Assembly (NCBI GenBank): GCA_964586075.1
Contig: CAZPGZ010000009.1
Coordinates: forward strand, 44,215-108,214
Origin: JBAZLV01 sp964586075
GTDB lineage: Bacteria; Nitrospirota; UBA9217
Reading direction: 5' to 3'
DNA length: 64,000 nucleotides
Positions 42,911-52,900 of this stretch are shown here, one piece after another (within the stretch, counting starts at the first letter, position 1; every line of letters begins with the position of its first letter). The notes beneath the pieces are model-generated. The model made no database searches. It was not told the DNA's origin and saw only the letters and a program-made list of their open reading frames with translations. The position numbers and the translations under genes were made by a program.

Positions 42911-43852
42911 TCAGCGTTTCAGTTTTACAACCTTTTTTACCGCCGCCGCGATGTCGTCCGCCGACAGTCCATAGTGTTTCAGGAGCCCCGCGTGGTCCCC
43001 GGAAGACCCGAACACATCCTGCATGCCGATGCGCACCAAGGGCGCCGGCGCGGCTTCAGCAAGCGTTTCCGCCACCGCCCCGGCGAGTCCTCCGACAATG
43101 GAATGCTCCTCCGCCGTCACGATCGCGCCGCTGTACCGAGCTGCTTCTATAACCGCGGCGGTATCAAGCGGTTTGATCGTGGACATATTGATCACACCTG
43201 CGTCAATACCGTCCGCCTTCAGGAGGTCCCGCGCCTTGAGCGCCTCGGCAACCATTATCCCTGTCGCGATGATGGCGGCGTCTTTCCCCTTGCTGAACAC
43301 GTGCGCCTTGCCGATGGCAAAGGAGTAATCGTCTCCAAACAACGTCGGCACCTTGCTCCGACCGGCACGAACGTAGCACGGTCCTTTATAGTCCGCAACC
43401 GCCTCGACGGCCTTGCGCGCTTCCACACCATCCGCCGGCACAATCACCGTCATATTCGGTATCACCCGCATCACGGCTATATCCTCGACCGACTGGTGTG
43501 AACCGCCGTCCTCGCCGACCGTAATGCCCGCGTGGCTTGCCACAATTTTTACGTTTAACTTTGAATAGCAGATGGACTGGCGTATCTGTTCCCAACCTCT
43601 GCCGGTTGCAAACACCGCGAACGTGCTCACAAACGGCAGTTTGCCCGCGGTCGCAAGACCGGCCGCGGTGCCCATCATATCCTGCTCGGCTATGCCCATG
43701 TTAAAAAAACGATCCGGAAATGCTTTGGCAAATTTGGCTGTTTTCGTGGAACCGGACAGGTCCGCATCCAGCACGATCACATCGCTCCGTTTTTTCCCGA
43801 GCGCCACCAGGGCATCTCCGTACGCATCTCTTGTCGCAATCTGTTGTGTCAC
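42911..43852 (-). CDS. Transketolase, C-terminal subunit (split transketolase)
   Basis: 313 residues. Corresponds to the pyrimidine-binding and C-terminal domains of transketolase (MTQQIATRDAYGDALVALGK, LDADLSGSTKTAKFAKAFPDR, FNMGIAEQDMMGTAAGLA). Together with the N-terminal subunit encoded 82 bp upstream it would form a TPP enzyme that moves two-carbon units in the pentose phosphate or ribulose monophosphate routes. The catalytic glutamate for TPP is in GIAEQDM. Split transketolases are widespread in archaea and anaerobic bacteria, which fits this lineage. The C-terminal motif VTAEEHSIVGGLAGAV is intact. Confidence 0.93.
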   Translation of the reverse strand: MTQQIATRDAYGDALVALGKKRSDVIVLDADLSGSTKTAKFAKAFPDRFFNMGIAEQDMMGTAAGLATAGKLPFVSTFAVFATGRGWEQIRQSICYSKLNVKIVASHAGITVGEDGGSHQSVEDIAVMRVIPNMTVIVPADGVEARKAVEAVADYKGPCYVRAGRSKVPTLFGDDYSFAIGKAHVFSKGKDAAIIATGIMVAEALKARDLLKADGIDAGVINMSTIKPLDTAAVIEAARYSGAIVTAEEHSIVGGLAGAVAETLAEAAPAPLVRIGMQDVFGSSGDHAGLLKHYGLSADDIAAAVKKVVKLKR

Positions 43853-43933
43853 AATTCCCCCTGTGCTTTATGACGGACTGCAGATCATCGCGGGGACAAA
43901 ATCGTCCGCCCCCGGCAAGCAATCCGTCACGGT

Positions 43934-44776
43934 CTATTTACATGCTGTTTCTTCGGATAATTCTTTTAATGCGATCTCAAGCTCTTCTGGTGAAGGGGTG
44001 GTCCCGTGAAACTCCACCTTGCCTTCGAACACCACCGAGCCTTTTCCCTTAATGGTCCGGCAAACGATGGCGGTCGGCCTGCCTTTCACGGTTTCAGCTT
44101 TATCAAGAGCGTCAACGATCTTTTTCATATCATGGCCGTCAATGTCCAATACTTCCCAGCCGAACGCGCGCCACTTGTCCGTAATCGGCTCTATGTTCAT
44201 GATCTCCTTCACCGGTCCGTCAATCTGCAGCCCGTTATTGTCGATAAGCGCGCACAGATTATCGAGCTTGTAATGCGCCGACGTCATGGCCGCCTCCCAG
44301 ACCTGTCCTTCCTGGAGCTCACCGTCACCGAGCAGCGTGTAGACGCGGTTCGGTGCTTTATCCACTTTGTGCGCAAGCGCGATCCCGTTCGCCACCGACA
44401 GCCCCTGGCCGAGCGAGCCGGTCGATATATCCACGCCGGGCAGACGCTTGCTGTCGGGATGCCCCTGCAGCCGTGAGCCCAGTTTGCGGAGCGTGCATAA
44501 TTCAGCGTGTTCAAAAAAACCGGCGTGCACGAGGACCGCGTACAGAAGAGGAGCTGCGTGCCCTTTCGAAAGCACGAAATAATCCCGCCCCTTCCAGTCG
44601 GGCTTTTTCGGATCGTATTTCATTTTATAAAAGTAGAGCGCCGTTGCAATATCTGCAGCGGACAAGCTGCCTCCGGTATGGCCCGAACCGGATTCGGTCA
44701 GCATCTTCAGGATGTCAATCCGTACTCTCCGGGCCTTGTCCGTAAGCGTCTTCAATTGGTCCGCGGTAACTGCCAT
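43934..44776 (-). CDS. Transketolase, N-terminal subunit (split transketolase)
   Basis: 280 residues. The TPP-diphosphate/magnesium motif starts at GDGELQEGQVWEAAMTSAHY and ends at LIDNNGLQID; SGHTGGSLSAADIATALYF and GSLGQGLSVANG are other family marks. This is the half that anchors the diphosphate and metal of TPP. The C-terminal half follows on the same strand, so the pair works as one enzyme. The ATG at 44776 is preceded by GAGGAGG. Confidence 0.94.
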   Translation of the reverse strand: MAVTADQLKTLTDKARRVRIDILKMLTESGSGHTGGSLSAADIATALYFYKMKYDPKKPDWKGRDYFVLSKGHAAPLLYAVLVHAGFFEHAELCTLRKLGSRLQGHPDSKRLPGVDISTGSLGQGLSVANGIALAHKVDKAPNRVYTLLGDGELQEGQVWEAAMTSAHYKLDNLCALIDNNGLQIDGPVKEIMNIEPITDKWRAFGWEVLDIDGHDMKKIVDALDKAETVKGRPTAIVCRTIKGKGSVVFEGKVEFHGTTPSPEELEIALKELSEETACK

Positions 44777-44900
44777 GCAAAAACCTCCTCAGTTCAATAT
44801 GGTTCCACTATCCGTGCGGGATACCTCCGCTTCGGGTGTTGCGTGCTTCCGATGTGCAAAACAGACCGGAGTTCCTCTTTGAAACAACCGGGTAAACATA

Positions 44901-45353
44901 TTAATTTTGATTTCGCTCTTTCTGCTCCTGCGCAAGAAAATCGAGAATGATATCATCAAGGCTTTTCTCCTTGACCTCTTCCTGGGGTTCCTGGGAAACC
45001 GGAGGGGGAGATGGCGTGGCTGGCGGTGCTTCCTGGACCGGAGGTGCCTGGGGCTCCGTCAGGACCGGTTCCGGCGGAGGCGCGGGTGCGGCGGGAGCAG
45101 TATTCAATTCCAGCTTTCCGTGCATCAGATCGCGGATCATCTGCTTGTGCTGCTCCATCATGAGTTCACGGACGACTTCGTCCAGACAATCCGCTTTTAC
45201 AATATCAGCGTAGCTGGTTCTGCGGGACGCGAGTATTTCTCCTTTGCTGTACAACAACGAGGTTATCTGCGGGCTGTTCCGCCCTCCGTCCTCTGTCTGG
45301 ACGTGATAGACTTTGCCCTGAAACTTGAAATCAGTGTTGTACCCCGTAAGCAT
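44901..45353 (-). CDS. Conserved hypothetical protein with proline-rich linker
   Basis: 150 residues. The N-terminal 80 residues (MLTGYNTDFKFQGKVYHVQT, TSLLYSKGEILASRRTSYAD) form a small conserved domain that I have seen as an unnamed family in Nitrospirota and deltaproteobacterial genomes. A Pro/Ala/Glu-rich linker (about 85-125) follows, then an acidic helix (KSLDDIILDFLAQEQKERNQN). There is no signal peptide. The function is not known. It is the last gene before tRNA-Leu(CAA), which is on the other strand. Confidence 0.72.
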   Translation of the reverse strand: MLTGYNTDFKFQGKVYHVQTEDGGRNSPQITSLLYSKGEILASRRTSYADIVKADCLDEVVRELMMEQHKQMIRDLMHGKLELNTAPAAPAPPPEPVLTEPQAPPVQEAPPATPSPPPVSQEPQEEVKEKSLDDIILDFLAQEQKERNQN

Positions 45354-45438
45354 AGCGTGTTATTATACAAACCGGCTGGAGAAGATGCAAGCCTTTTTAC
45401 TTGACAGAGAATTTGGGTTAGTGTAAGTTTCATTCCGT

Positions 45439-45525
45439 GCCGGCGTGGTGGAACTGGTAGACGCAGAGGACTCAAAATCCTCCGGGGGCAACTCCATGTC
45501 GGTTCGATTCCGACCGCCGGCACCA
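45439..45525 (+). tRNA. tRNA-Leu(CAA)
   Basis: Type II tRNA: acceptor GCCGGCG/CGCCGGC with encoded CCA, anticodon stem GAGGA/TCCTC and loop CTCAAAA (anticodon CAA, reads UUG), long variable arm, and T arm with GGTTCGATTCC. Mobile-element remnants begin about 200 bp downstream, as often found at tRNA integration sites. Confidence 0.97.
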
Positions 45526-45539
45526 AAAAAATCTTCATA

Positions 45540-45568
45540 AAGATCGGCTCTCCTGCCGATCTTTTTTA
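45540..45568 (+). terminator. Intrinsic terminator after tRNA-Leu(CAA)
   Basis: AAGATCGGC and GCCGATCTT form a 9-bp stem around TCTCCT, followed by TTTTATTTT. Confidence 0.9.
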
Positions 45569-46202
45569 TTTTCAGGCAGGAATCGATCAAAGGGGTATGT
45601 CCCCCATGGTTCGGGCGAGCACCCGCGAGGGCAAACCCTTTCGAGAAGCGAAGTGTGTTGATCTTCTCTGAGACAACTTTTAGCTCTGCCTCGTTAACAA
45701 TGCTGGAAAAACAGGTTGTTGAGGTTTTGGATTGATTGACGCATGAACAAGGAACTCCTGGAAGCATTCGGGTGAGCAATGGCAGCGAATTTGTGTCCAA
45801 AGCTTTGGACAGATGGGCATATGATAATCAGGTGGTCCTGGACTTTTCTCGTCCTGGAATGCCCATATGCAATACTTTTGCGAATCGTTCATCGGAAGTT
45901 TTGGGGATGAATATCCGAACGTGAAATGGTTTTTGTCTTTCGATAATGCCTGCAATAAAACCGAGCAGTGGCGTTTGGATTACAATGAGTTTCGTCCACT
46001 TGTTCACTTGCAAATCTTACGCAGAATGAGTTCGCCAGGCGTCAGATGCTGGTAGCAGGATAAAGACGGAAATTCTCACTTTTGGCCGGACCAGGTTTCG
46101 GGGGGCTCTCCCAATAATCCGGGCAGATCAACGCCAAGTAAAAATGTATTATGTTATGAATGCTCAAAAACGCTTTTAAAAACTTAAATCGTAAATAAAA
46201 AA
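45569..46202. other. Mobile-element debris region
   Basis: No intact gene. Apart from the IS3-family remnant, the DNA from 45569 to 45730 and from 46113 to 46202 shows no recognisable coding sequence. Confidence 0.6.
45730..46112 (+). pseudogene. IS3-family (orfB) transposase remnant, frameshifted
   Basis: Three reading frames together match the C-terminal DDE part of IS3-family OrfB: SIRVSNGSEFVSKALDRWAY (second Asp of the DDE triad is replaced by Ser in VSNGSEF), then ESF-GSFGDE in another frame (catalytic Glu region), and DYNEFRP followed by SLANLTQNEFARRQMLVAG in a third frame before a stop. At least two frameshifts break it, and orfA plus the first part of orfB are absent. The 3' end (GGACCAGGTTTCGGGGGG) resembles an IS3 terminal repeat. 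No target duplication is visible. Confidence 0.85.
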
Positions 46203-46829
46203 TTAGTCTTTTGAGAGCCAATCACGGAGTGCAAAAAACAATGCCAAGCCGAAGCAAAAGGCAATACTTCCCCCCTCCGAGAAGAAAGACAATCCAAAAG
46301 CTATCAAATAGAGCGGAGGCCCATACATATCTAGCTGAGTGATTTGTTTCGTCTCGAATATGGCAATTTTAGTCGGCTGGATTGCCAATAGCTTCCTGTC
46401 TTTAGTTGCATATCGCCATAGCCCTTTGAAGGCTAGAGATATTGAGAGAACTGTCCCTGTATAAATGCTTGCCGCTACTTTTGCGTCGGGATGGAGCAAG
46501 TAATCAGCCAATAAAGCTGTCGGAAAAGGAAGAAAAGTAACAAACAAGAGAAGCAACCCGTTCCAGTAAAGAAAAGCATGATCGCTTTTATGAATCAGCG
46601 TAAACATCCAATGGTGTTTTATCCAAATCATAAGAATTGATAGAAAACTAGTAACGAAAGCCAAATAGCTGGGCCAGAGCATTACAAGTGAATAAACCAA
46701 ACCCTGCTGTGCGACCACAGTGTGGGTAGGCACTTTTATTTCGAGCACAAGAAGCGTTATGGCAATGGCAAAAACCCCATCACTAAAGGCCTCAATTCGC
46801 GCAGTTCCTTCATCTATCTCCACTACCAA
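46203..46829 (-). CDS. TMEM175-family potassium channel-like protein
   Basis: 208 residues. The family signature (R-I-E-A-FSDGVFAIAITLLVLEIK) opens helix 1, and about five further hydrophobic helices follow, the single-repeat form of bacterial TMEM175 proteins that assemble as tetramers and conduct potassium. The ATG at 46829 leads with MVVEIDEGTARIEAF. No regulatory partner is adjacent. It is the first intact gene downstream of the tRNA and IS debris, and base composition is lower in G and C than in the core region. Confidence 0.85.
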   Translation of the reverse strand: MVVEIDEGTARIEAFSDGVFAIAITLLVLEIKVPTHTVVAQQGLVYSLVMLWPSYLAFVTSFLSILMIWIKHHWMFTLIHKSDHAFLYWNGLLLLFVTFLPFPTALLADYLLHPDAKVAASIYTGTVLSISLAFKGLWRYATKDRKLLAIQPTKIAIFETKQITQLDMYGPPLYLIAFGLSFFSEGGSIAFCFGLALFFALRDWLSKD

Positions 46830-46960
46830 ATCCTCTCAAGCTCAATATCTGCATACATTATTCCGAGACAATCAACAGCTTTTTGGGCTTTTATGCATAA
46901 TCTCTTGCTTACGTGGGAGCACGTCGATACTGCTTGTATCTACCATTTATTGATTAGCAA

Positions 46961-47389
46961 TTACCTCGCCTCCCTTGCTGATGACTTTTGGGGAAAGTGC
47001 TTTCGTACCTTTGCCGCAATCTGACTGTTCGTCATTTTGTCAACTATTTCGAAACCTGCAATTCGTCCCCCGAGGTTATTTTTTTTAAGCCGCAATCTCA
47101 GTTCATTCTTTGCTTCTCCAGGACCAAATATCAGGATAAATTCCGCGTCTCGAATACTTGCGATTACCGCATCGTAGTAAGTATTGAGCTGTCCCGTAAA
47201 TATCCTTTGCCGTCTATTATCTGCCTGCACTTGTAACGGTTCATAGGGCCCTTTAAGAGGTGAATTACCAGTACGCCGAACTTGCTTTTCGACTTTTGAT
47301 ATTATCAGTCCCATCTCTTCACCCTTGTCCGAAATTTTCACAATAACAGCTTTCCGATGATCTATCCATAAGCCTACTCTTATTTTCAT
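46961..47389 (-). CDS. Conserved hypothetical protein, possible eRF1/VLRF1-like or host-attachment-like fold
   Basis: 142 residues from ATG 47389, which follows AAAGGAG; a longer frame begins at 47407. The product starts MKIRVGLWIDHRKAVIVKIS, has IFGPGEAKNELRLRLKK in the second half and no signal peptide or membrane helix. The IDHRKA opening and FGPGEAKNEL block are shared by small proteins sometimes annotated as translation-associated or host-attachment proteins; I cannot name the function. It lies divergent to nothing clear and 131 bp from the TMEM175-like gene on the same strand. Confidence 0.65.
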   Translation of the reverse strand: MKIRVGLWIDHRKAVIVKISDKGEEMGLIISKVEKQVRRTGNSPLKGPYEPLQVQADNRRQRIFTGQLNTYYDAVIASIRDAEFILIFGPGEAKNELRLRLKKNNLGGRIAGFEIVDKMTNSQIAAKVRKHFPQKSSAREAR

Positions 47390-47778
47390 TGGCTTCTCCT
47401 TTGACATATTAAGCTGCAGTAAATCAATAACATCTATATTCTAAAACTCTGTCTTTATCTATCACATGCTTTTACTAGAAACGGACCTCCTCCTCAGAGA
47501 AACCGATTGAAAAACTATCATGCAGTTTATGGCTTAGATTTTACGTGATAGCGGATATTTACTTTACGATAACGCATATAAAAATTAAGTGAAGGCTTGT
47601 AAAAATCCAATTGCTATAGACGAAATAAATCATCAAATTATTATTATCTATGAATGGAACTTTAACTTTTTAAAGTAATCGGTTAAATTATTTAATTTTG
47701 CAAGAGTGAAAAGTCCCTTCATATCAACTCAACAAATGACTATTATAATAACGTTGAATCATGAAAAAATAAATCAAG
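47390..47778. other. AT-rich intergenic region
   Basis: About 390 bp with no gene that I can support. The sequence is markedly AT-rich and probably holds the promoter of the minus-strand gene at 47389. Confidence 0.55.
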
Positions 47779-49143
47779 TTAAGCTGAAGTTAATGTAAAA
47801 TAAATCGTTGCCCCCTTATCAACCTCTCCCTCAGCCCACACTCGCCCCCCATGTCGCTCAATGATGCGTTGAACAATGGCGAGCCCCATGCCAAAACCTG
47901 CGAATTCACTTTCCGAATGGGCCCGTTGAAATGGCAAAAAAATTTTTTCACTAAACTGTTTATCGAATCCTACGCCATTATCTTTCACAAAATAGACATT
48001 CTTCCCGTCAATTTTTGCAAACCCAAATTCAATTTTAGCGTTCGATTTCTTTCCGGTAAATTTCCAGGCGTTGTCAATGAGGTTATCGATCACTACCCGG
48101 AGCAGCACCGAATCCCCTTCGGCCGTTATATTTTCTGCTATCGCAAACTCTGTCCGGCGTTCAGGTTGGGTCTTTGCGAGCTCTTCAGCCTTGGATTTTC
48201 CGAACTCGCTCATATGAACTTTTGCACGCTGCAGAGTGGCTCGTGTGAAACGTGACAGATTAAGCAAAGCATCGATGAGGTTTTTCATTTTTTCAGCGCC
48301 AGACTGTACTCGGCGGATAAGCTCTCTGCCTTCATTGTCCAGTTTGTCGGCATATTTTCCAGTGAGCACTCGGATAAAGCCGTCAATGTGCCGGAGAGGA
48401 GCCCTCAGATCATGAGATACCGCTATGGAAAATGCTTCAAGTTCTTTGTTCACTATGGCAAATTCAGCGTTTTGAATTCTCAATTCTTCATTGAGCCTTA
48501 AGACGGTTTTCTCAGATCGTTTGCGTTCGGTCTCATCGCTTACGGCCATCCTGCACAGGCCCTCGTCTTCTTCTCCTATGCGGAATAAGAGGCTGTGCAA
48601 CTGCACGTAAGATGTTGAACCGTCTCGTTTGCAGATCGTGATCTCGCAATTCTGCACGGTTTGCGTGGTGAAAACTTTTGCAAGATAATCGGAGAAAATC
48701 GTACGGCTTTCAGGCTTTATGAAAGTTTGAAATAATTTCTGCCGTAGGAACCTTTTTCCCTGACCAAGCATGTTTGCCCCGGTGAGGTTCAGCTCTTGTA
48801 TCAAACCGCTTCTATCCAGGGTAAAATATCCCACTGGTGCAAAATCATAGAGGTCAACATATCGATCCTGAGATGTTTCTATCAGTACTTGCGTCCTGCG
48901 CAGTTCATCGTTCTGCATTTCCAATTCTATCTGGTGTGTCGCGAGTTCGTTGATCAGATGTTTAATGTCGTTTTTCGACAGGTGATCAAGCCGGAACTTC
49001 TCCTTGCCAAGCTGTTTTAATGCACGTTTTCGAAGAACGGGCAAGATGTCGTCTTGGGATTTGATTTTCTCCCTTGACGACGTTTGATTTTTCTTCTTCT
49101 TAATCATAGTCCAATCCGAAGGAGCCACGAAGGTCTTTTCCAT
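47779..49143 (-). CDS. PAS domain sensor histidine kinase
   Basis: 454 residues, cytoplasmic. A basic N-terminus and a helix (NELATHQIELEMQNDELRRT) lead to a PAS domain (about 85-205; LYDFAPVGYFTLDRSGLIQE). The HisKA region has H in AVSHDLRAPLRHIDGF and the ATPase part carries NLIDNAWKFTGKK, VKDNGVGFD, and GFGMGLAIVQRIIERHGG. It is a soluble kinase of the HisKA type without a receiver. It follows a PAS-only gene by 15 bp and a CheB-CheR-PAS gene, all on one strand, and may be the kinase arm of that unit. The phosphorylation partner is not obvious. Confidence 0.92.
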   Translation of the reverse strand: MEKTFVAPSDWTMIKKKKNQTSSREKIKSQDDILPVLRKRALKQLGKEKFRLDHLSKNDIKHLINELATHQIELEMQNDELRRTQVLIETSQDRYVDLYDFAPVGYFTLDRSGLIQELNLTGANMLGQGKRFLRQKLFQTFIKPESRTIFSDYLAKVFTTQTVQNCEITICKRDGSTSYVQLHSLLFRIGEEDEGLCRMAVSDETERKRSEKTVLRLNEELRIQNAEFAIVNKELEAFSIAVSHDLRAPLRHIDGFIRVLTGKYADKLDNEGRELIRRVQSGAEKMKNLIDALLNLSRFTRATLQRAKVHMSEFGKSKAEELAKTQPERRTEFAIAENITAEGDSVLLRVVIDNLIDNAWKFTGKKSNAKIEFGFAKIDGKNVYFVKDNGVGFDKQFSEKIFLPFQRAHSESEFAGFGMGLAIVQRIIERHGGRVWAEGEVDKGATIYFTLTSA

Positions 49144-49158
49144 ACTGCCGTGTGCGCA

Positions 49159-49953
49159 TCATTTATTCTTGGTTTTTTCAAAAAGTTCCATCTCTTTTGC
49201 ATAACATTCAGGGCAGAGACCGTGTGAAAACAACACACCGGTGTGGTCAGTAATGTACTTTTCCACCTGTTGCCAGTAGCCGCTATCATCACGAATTTTT
49301 TTGCACCACGCACAGATCGGCAGAAGACCGGTTAATGTTTTAATCTGTGAAAAGGCTGTCTGAAGTTCGTTGATTAGCATTTCACGCTCGTCTTCCACCC
49401 GTTTACGTTCACTGATGTCTATAACCGCTGTACGAATCTGTCCTACCTCCTTTCCCACGGTCTCAACGGCCGCGCTCTGAAGCCGAGCATAAAACTCTGG
49501 CGCATTTCTCGGTTTAATTCTCAGTTCACATGTTTTCCCGGTCTGGTGCCTGAGTACTTCCTGTTGATGCGCGCGGTAAAGCGTCAAGTCGTCCCGCGTA
49601 ATGAATCCTGAAAAAGGCTTATCTATCAGCATGCGCCTTGTAATACCTAACATTTCGGCCCCGGAAAGGTTTACTTCCCGTATTATGCTGCATGTGTCTA
49701 TCGTAAAATACCCTACGGGTGAGAAATCATACAGTTCTAAAAACCTATTGCGTGACGTCTCCAGTTCGCACCGTGCCCTACGCAACTCCTCATTCTGCAT
49801 TTCGAGTTCGATCTGGTGAGTCGCGAGTTCGTTGACCAGTTTTTTCAGGTCGGTTGAAGAAAGCTCTCGCAGATGTTTCTTTTGTCTTGCAAGTATTTTT
49901 TCGGTCCGCTTTCGGAGATCGGGAACGTCTTTTATAATGGTCTTTTTTTTCAT
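49159..49953 (-). CDS. PAS domain protein with C-terminal Cys-rich tail
   Basis: 264 residues from the ATG at 49953 (MKKKTIIK); an in-frame start at 49962 is also possible. The coiled N-terminal region and PAS (LYDFSPVGYFTIDTCSIIRE) closely mirror those of the kinase gene downstream, so the two look like duplicates of one module. Instead of a kinase, the C-terminus has a Cys-rich motif often seen after PAS domains in sensor proteins: GLLPICAWCKKIRDDSGYW, then SHGLCPECY. Its four cysteines could bind metal. There is no enzymatic output, so it may pass signals by protein contact. Confidence 0.85.
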   Translation of the reverse strand: MKKKTIIKDVPDLRKRTEKILARQKKHLRELSSTDLKKLVNELATHQIELEMQNEELRRARCELETSRNRFLELYDFSPVGYFTIDTCSIIREVNLSGAEMLGITRRMLIDKPFSGFITRDDLTLYRAHQQEVLRHQTGKTCELRIKPRNAPEFYARLQSAAVETVGKEVGQIRTAVIDISERKRVEDEREMLINELQTAFSQIKTLTGLLPICAWCKKIRDDSGYWQQVEKYITDHTGVLFSHGLCPECYAKEMELFEKTKNK

Positions 49954-49972
49954 CGGACACACAACCCCAACC

Positions 49973-52900
49973 CTATCGATCGGTGATATCTTCTATAGCC
50001 ATCAAGATCGTTTGCGTTTCGTTGCCATCTGTGCATATCCTCCGCGCGTTCAAAACCATTTTCCGGCGCCCGATACTATGGAAATCGTGTTCCACAATGA
50101 AATCCTTGAGCTGAACGCTATGGGGCAGAATTTCTTCAAGGGCCTTCCTGAGTGCCGGGATATTCCACTGTCGGTTGCCGAGATCGTAGATCAACATCTG
50201 CACGGTTTCCTTTGGGGTTACATGGAACGTTTCGTAAAATGCATTGTTGGCGGAAAGAACTCGGAACTCGGCATCAAGGACGATGAGCGGTTCACGTATT
50301 GTGTCAGTAATGCCCTGGGAGAAAGCAAGGGCGTTCTGCAGCGATACCTGCAGCCGCTTTTGCTCCGTGATCTCCACAAACGTGATGACCACGCCCTCGA
50401 TGACATTAGCTGTCGTTCGGTAAGGAACCGTCCTGACCAGGTACCATCCCCCTTCCTGGTGTTGCACAATAGTTTCCTTTATGGCCAGCGTGCGGAGAAC
50501 TGCTTCCGCGTCCTTTACCAAATCCGGATAGTCAATTTTCGGTGTTATGTCACTCAAGGGGCGTCCCTGGTCTGACTGGATCAGGTTGATCACGCTCGTT
50601 GCGTCGGGAGTATATCGTTTGATGCGCATTTCGTTATCCAGAAAAATAGTAGCGATCATGGTACTGGACAGGAGGTTAGTCATGTCGTTATTCACTTCGG
50701 CAAGATCGTCCATTTTGCTCTGCAGCTCAGCATTCACGGTCATCAGCTCTTCGTTTGACGACTGCAGTTCTTCTTTCGATGTTTCCATTTCCTCGTTTGT
50801 ACTCTGCAACTCCTCGTTTGCAGACTGGAGTTCCTCATTGGAAGATTGGAGTTCTTCATTTGTCGTTTCCATTTCCTCCACAATGGTCTGAAGATGCTCC
50901 TGCGAGGATTTCAACTCAAATTCCAACTCTTCAATGCGCTGTTTGAGTTTCTTTTCCGATACCGTCCCATAAGAATTTGATTTTTGTATTTTTATTGCCG
51001 TTGTGTCTATAAATACAACGAGCAGAAAACCGTTTAGCCGTTCCGGTTCCCGGATATAGTGTATGGCAAGGCTGATGGTCTGGAAAGTGCCGTTAGTCCT
51101 GACCCGCAACCCGGCGACGGCCACATCGCCTTTCTTCACCGAAGCCTGACGGAGCGCGGTCCGCAGCTCGGGCCTCAATCCTTCACGTGCCATGTCGAGT
51201 ATGTTCATGCTGGCCTTGCCCGAAGCCGGTTCCAGATATTTCCCGGTTCTCCCATGCAGGAAAAGAATGACACCCTCCCGGTCAACCACGGCACAGGGCG
51301 GTGCGTGGCGAGCGAGCAGGATCTTTTCCGTCACCTCAGCAAGATTGAGATAATGGGACTTTTTCCCCTGCGGCACCTGCTGCGGAACGGCTGCAACAAC
51401 GGACGTGGTCTCGTGGCGGAGATTGATATGCGCGAGCGGCACGACACTTGACCGATGCGCCTTAAAAATTCTCCACTTCTTGTCTACAACAGAAAAAAGG
51501 TCCGTGTTGTCACCAATAGTTTCAGAAGACCCAAGGAAAAGAATACCCTCGGAATTCAAGGCATATCGGAACAGTGGCACCATGCGTTGTTGCAGCTCAA
51601 CCCCCATGTAGATGAGGAGATTGCGGCAGCTGATCATGTCCATTTTCGAGAAAGGCGGGTCCTTGTTCACGTCGTGCTCCGCGAAGATCACGGCCTCGCG
51701 AATCTCGTCCCTGATTTTATAAACTGTGTCCTTCATAGTAAAAAAGCGGCTCAACCGTTCCTGAGAAACGTCCACGGCGATGCTGTTCGGGTATATGCCG
51801 GAACGTGCCATCTCAATAGATCCTTTATCAATGTCCGTGGCAAAGACTTGGATCTTGTATTTTTTATTCAGCTTTTGGTTGTATTCATGAAAAAGTATGG
51901 CCAGGGAATAGGCTTCCTCGCCCGTGGAACAGCCCGGGACCCAAATCCGAATCGGGAGATCCTGCGGTCTATTGTGAAATATGAGGGGCAGAGCCTTTTC
52001 GGCGAGAGTTTCGTAGGCTTCGGGGTCTCGAAAAAAATTTGTGACCCTGATAAGCAACTCTTTAAAGAGGGTGTCTATTTCCTGGGGCGTGTTTCTCATA
52101 TAGGCAACGTAATCCGCTTGGTTTTCGATCTGGAGCACGGCCATTCTGCGCTCGATCCTGCGCAGGACTGTCTTGTGCTTGTAGCGTGAAAAGTCGTGCC
52201 CGGTCTGCGCGCGAATGAGGACGAATATTTTCTCGAGTACGGCAATGGGTTTCGTCTCAAGTTGTTCGATCGGTGGGACCAGACGAAGGACGGGGCTCTT
52301 CGTGTAGGCCAGGAGATAGGAAGGCATCTGGTCTGGAGACAGTACGTAATCCGCGAGACCGGTGGCGACAGCGCTTCCCGGCATGCCGTCGTACTTGGCT
52401 GTTTTCGGGTTCTGCACCAGCACCAATCCGCCTTCACCTTTGATTGCCTTGAGACCAAGTGTGCCCTCGGAACCCGTGCCAGACAGGACGATGCAGACAG
52501 CCTTCTCACCCTGGTCTTGTGCCAGGGCCCGAAAAAAGAAATCAATAGGATGCCTGATGCCGCGACGTTCCACGGGGTCGAAGATCTGGAGTTTCCCATG
52601 TAGAATTGACATGTCTTTGTCCGGCGGTATGATATACACGCAATTCGGCATTACCGTCATACCGTTTTCCGCCTGGACAATGCTCATGGTCGTATGTCGG
52701 GAAAGAAGCTCTGGCATGATGCTTTTGTGATCCGGGGAAAGATGAGGGATGAGGACAAAGGCCATGTTGCTATCGCCTGGCATGTTCTTGAAGAACTGCT
52801 CGAAAGCTTCAAGCCCACCAGCTGAGGCACCGATGGCCACAATGGGGAAGGAGTTGGCGTGGCGGCTGCTTTCTGTTCCTCTATCAACAAGCACTGGAGG

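Noticed and set aside
50690..50890. Short direct DNA repeats resembling a microsatellite
   Set aside because: They encode the NEELQS-type coiled coil of the CheB-CheR-PAS protein in frame, so they are protein repeats.
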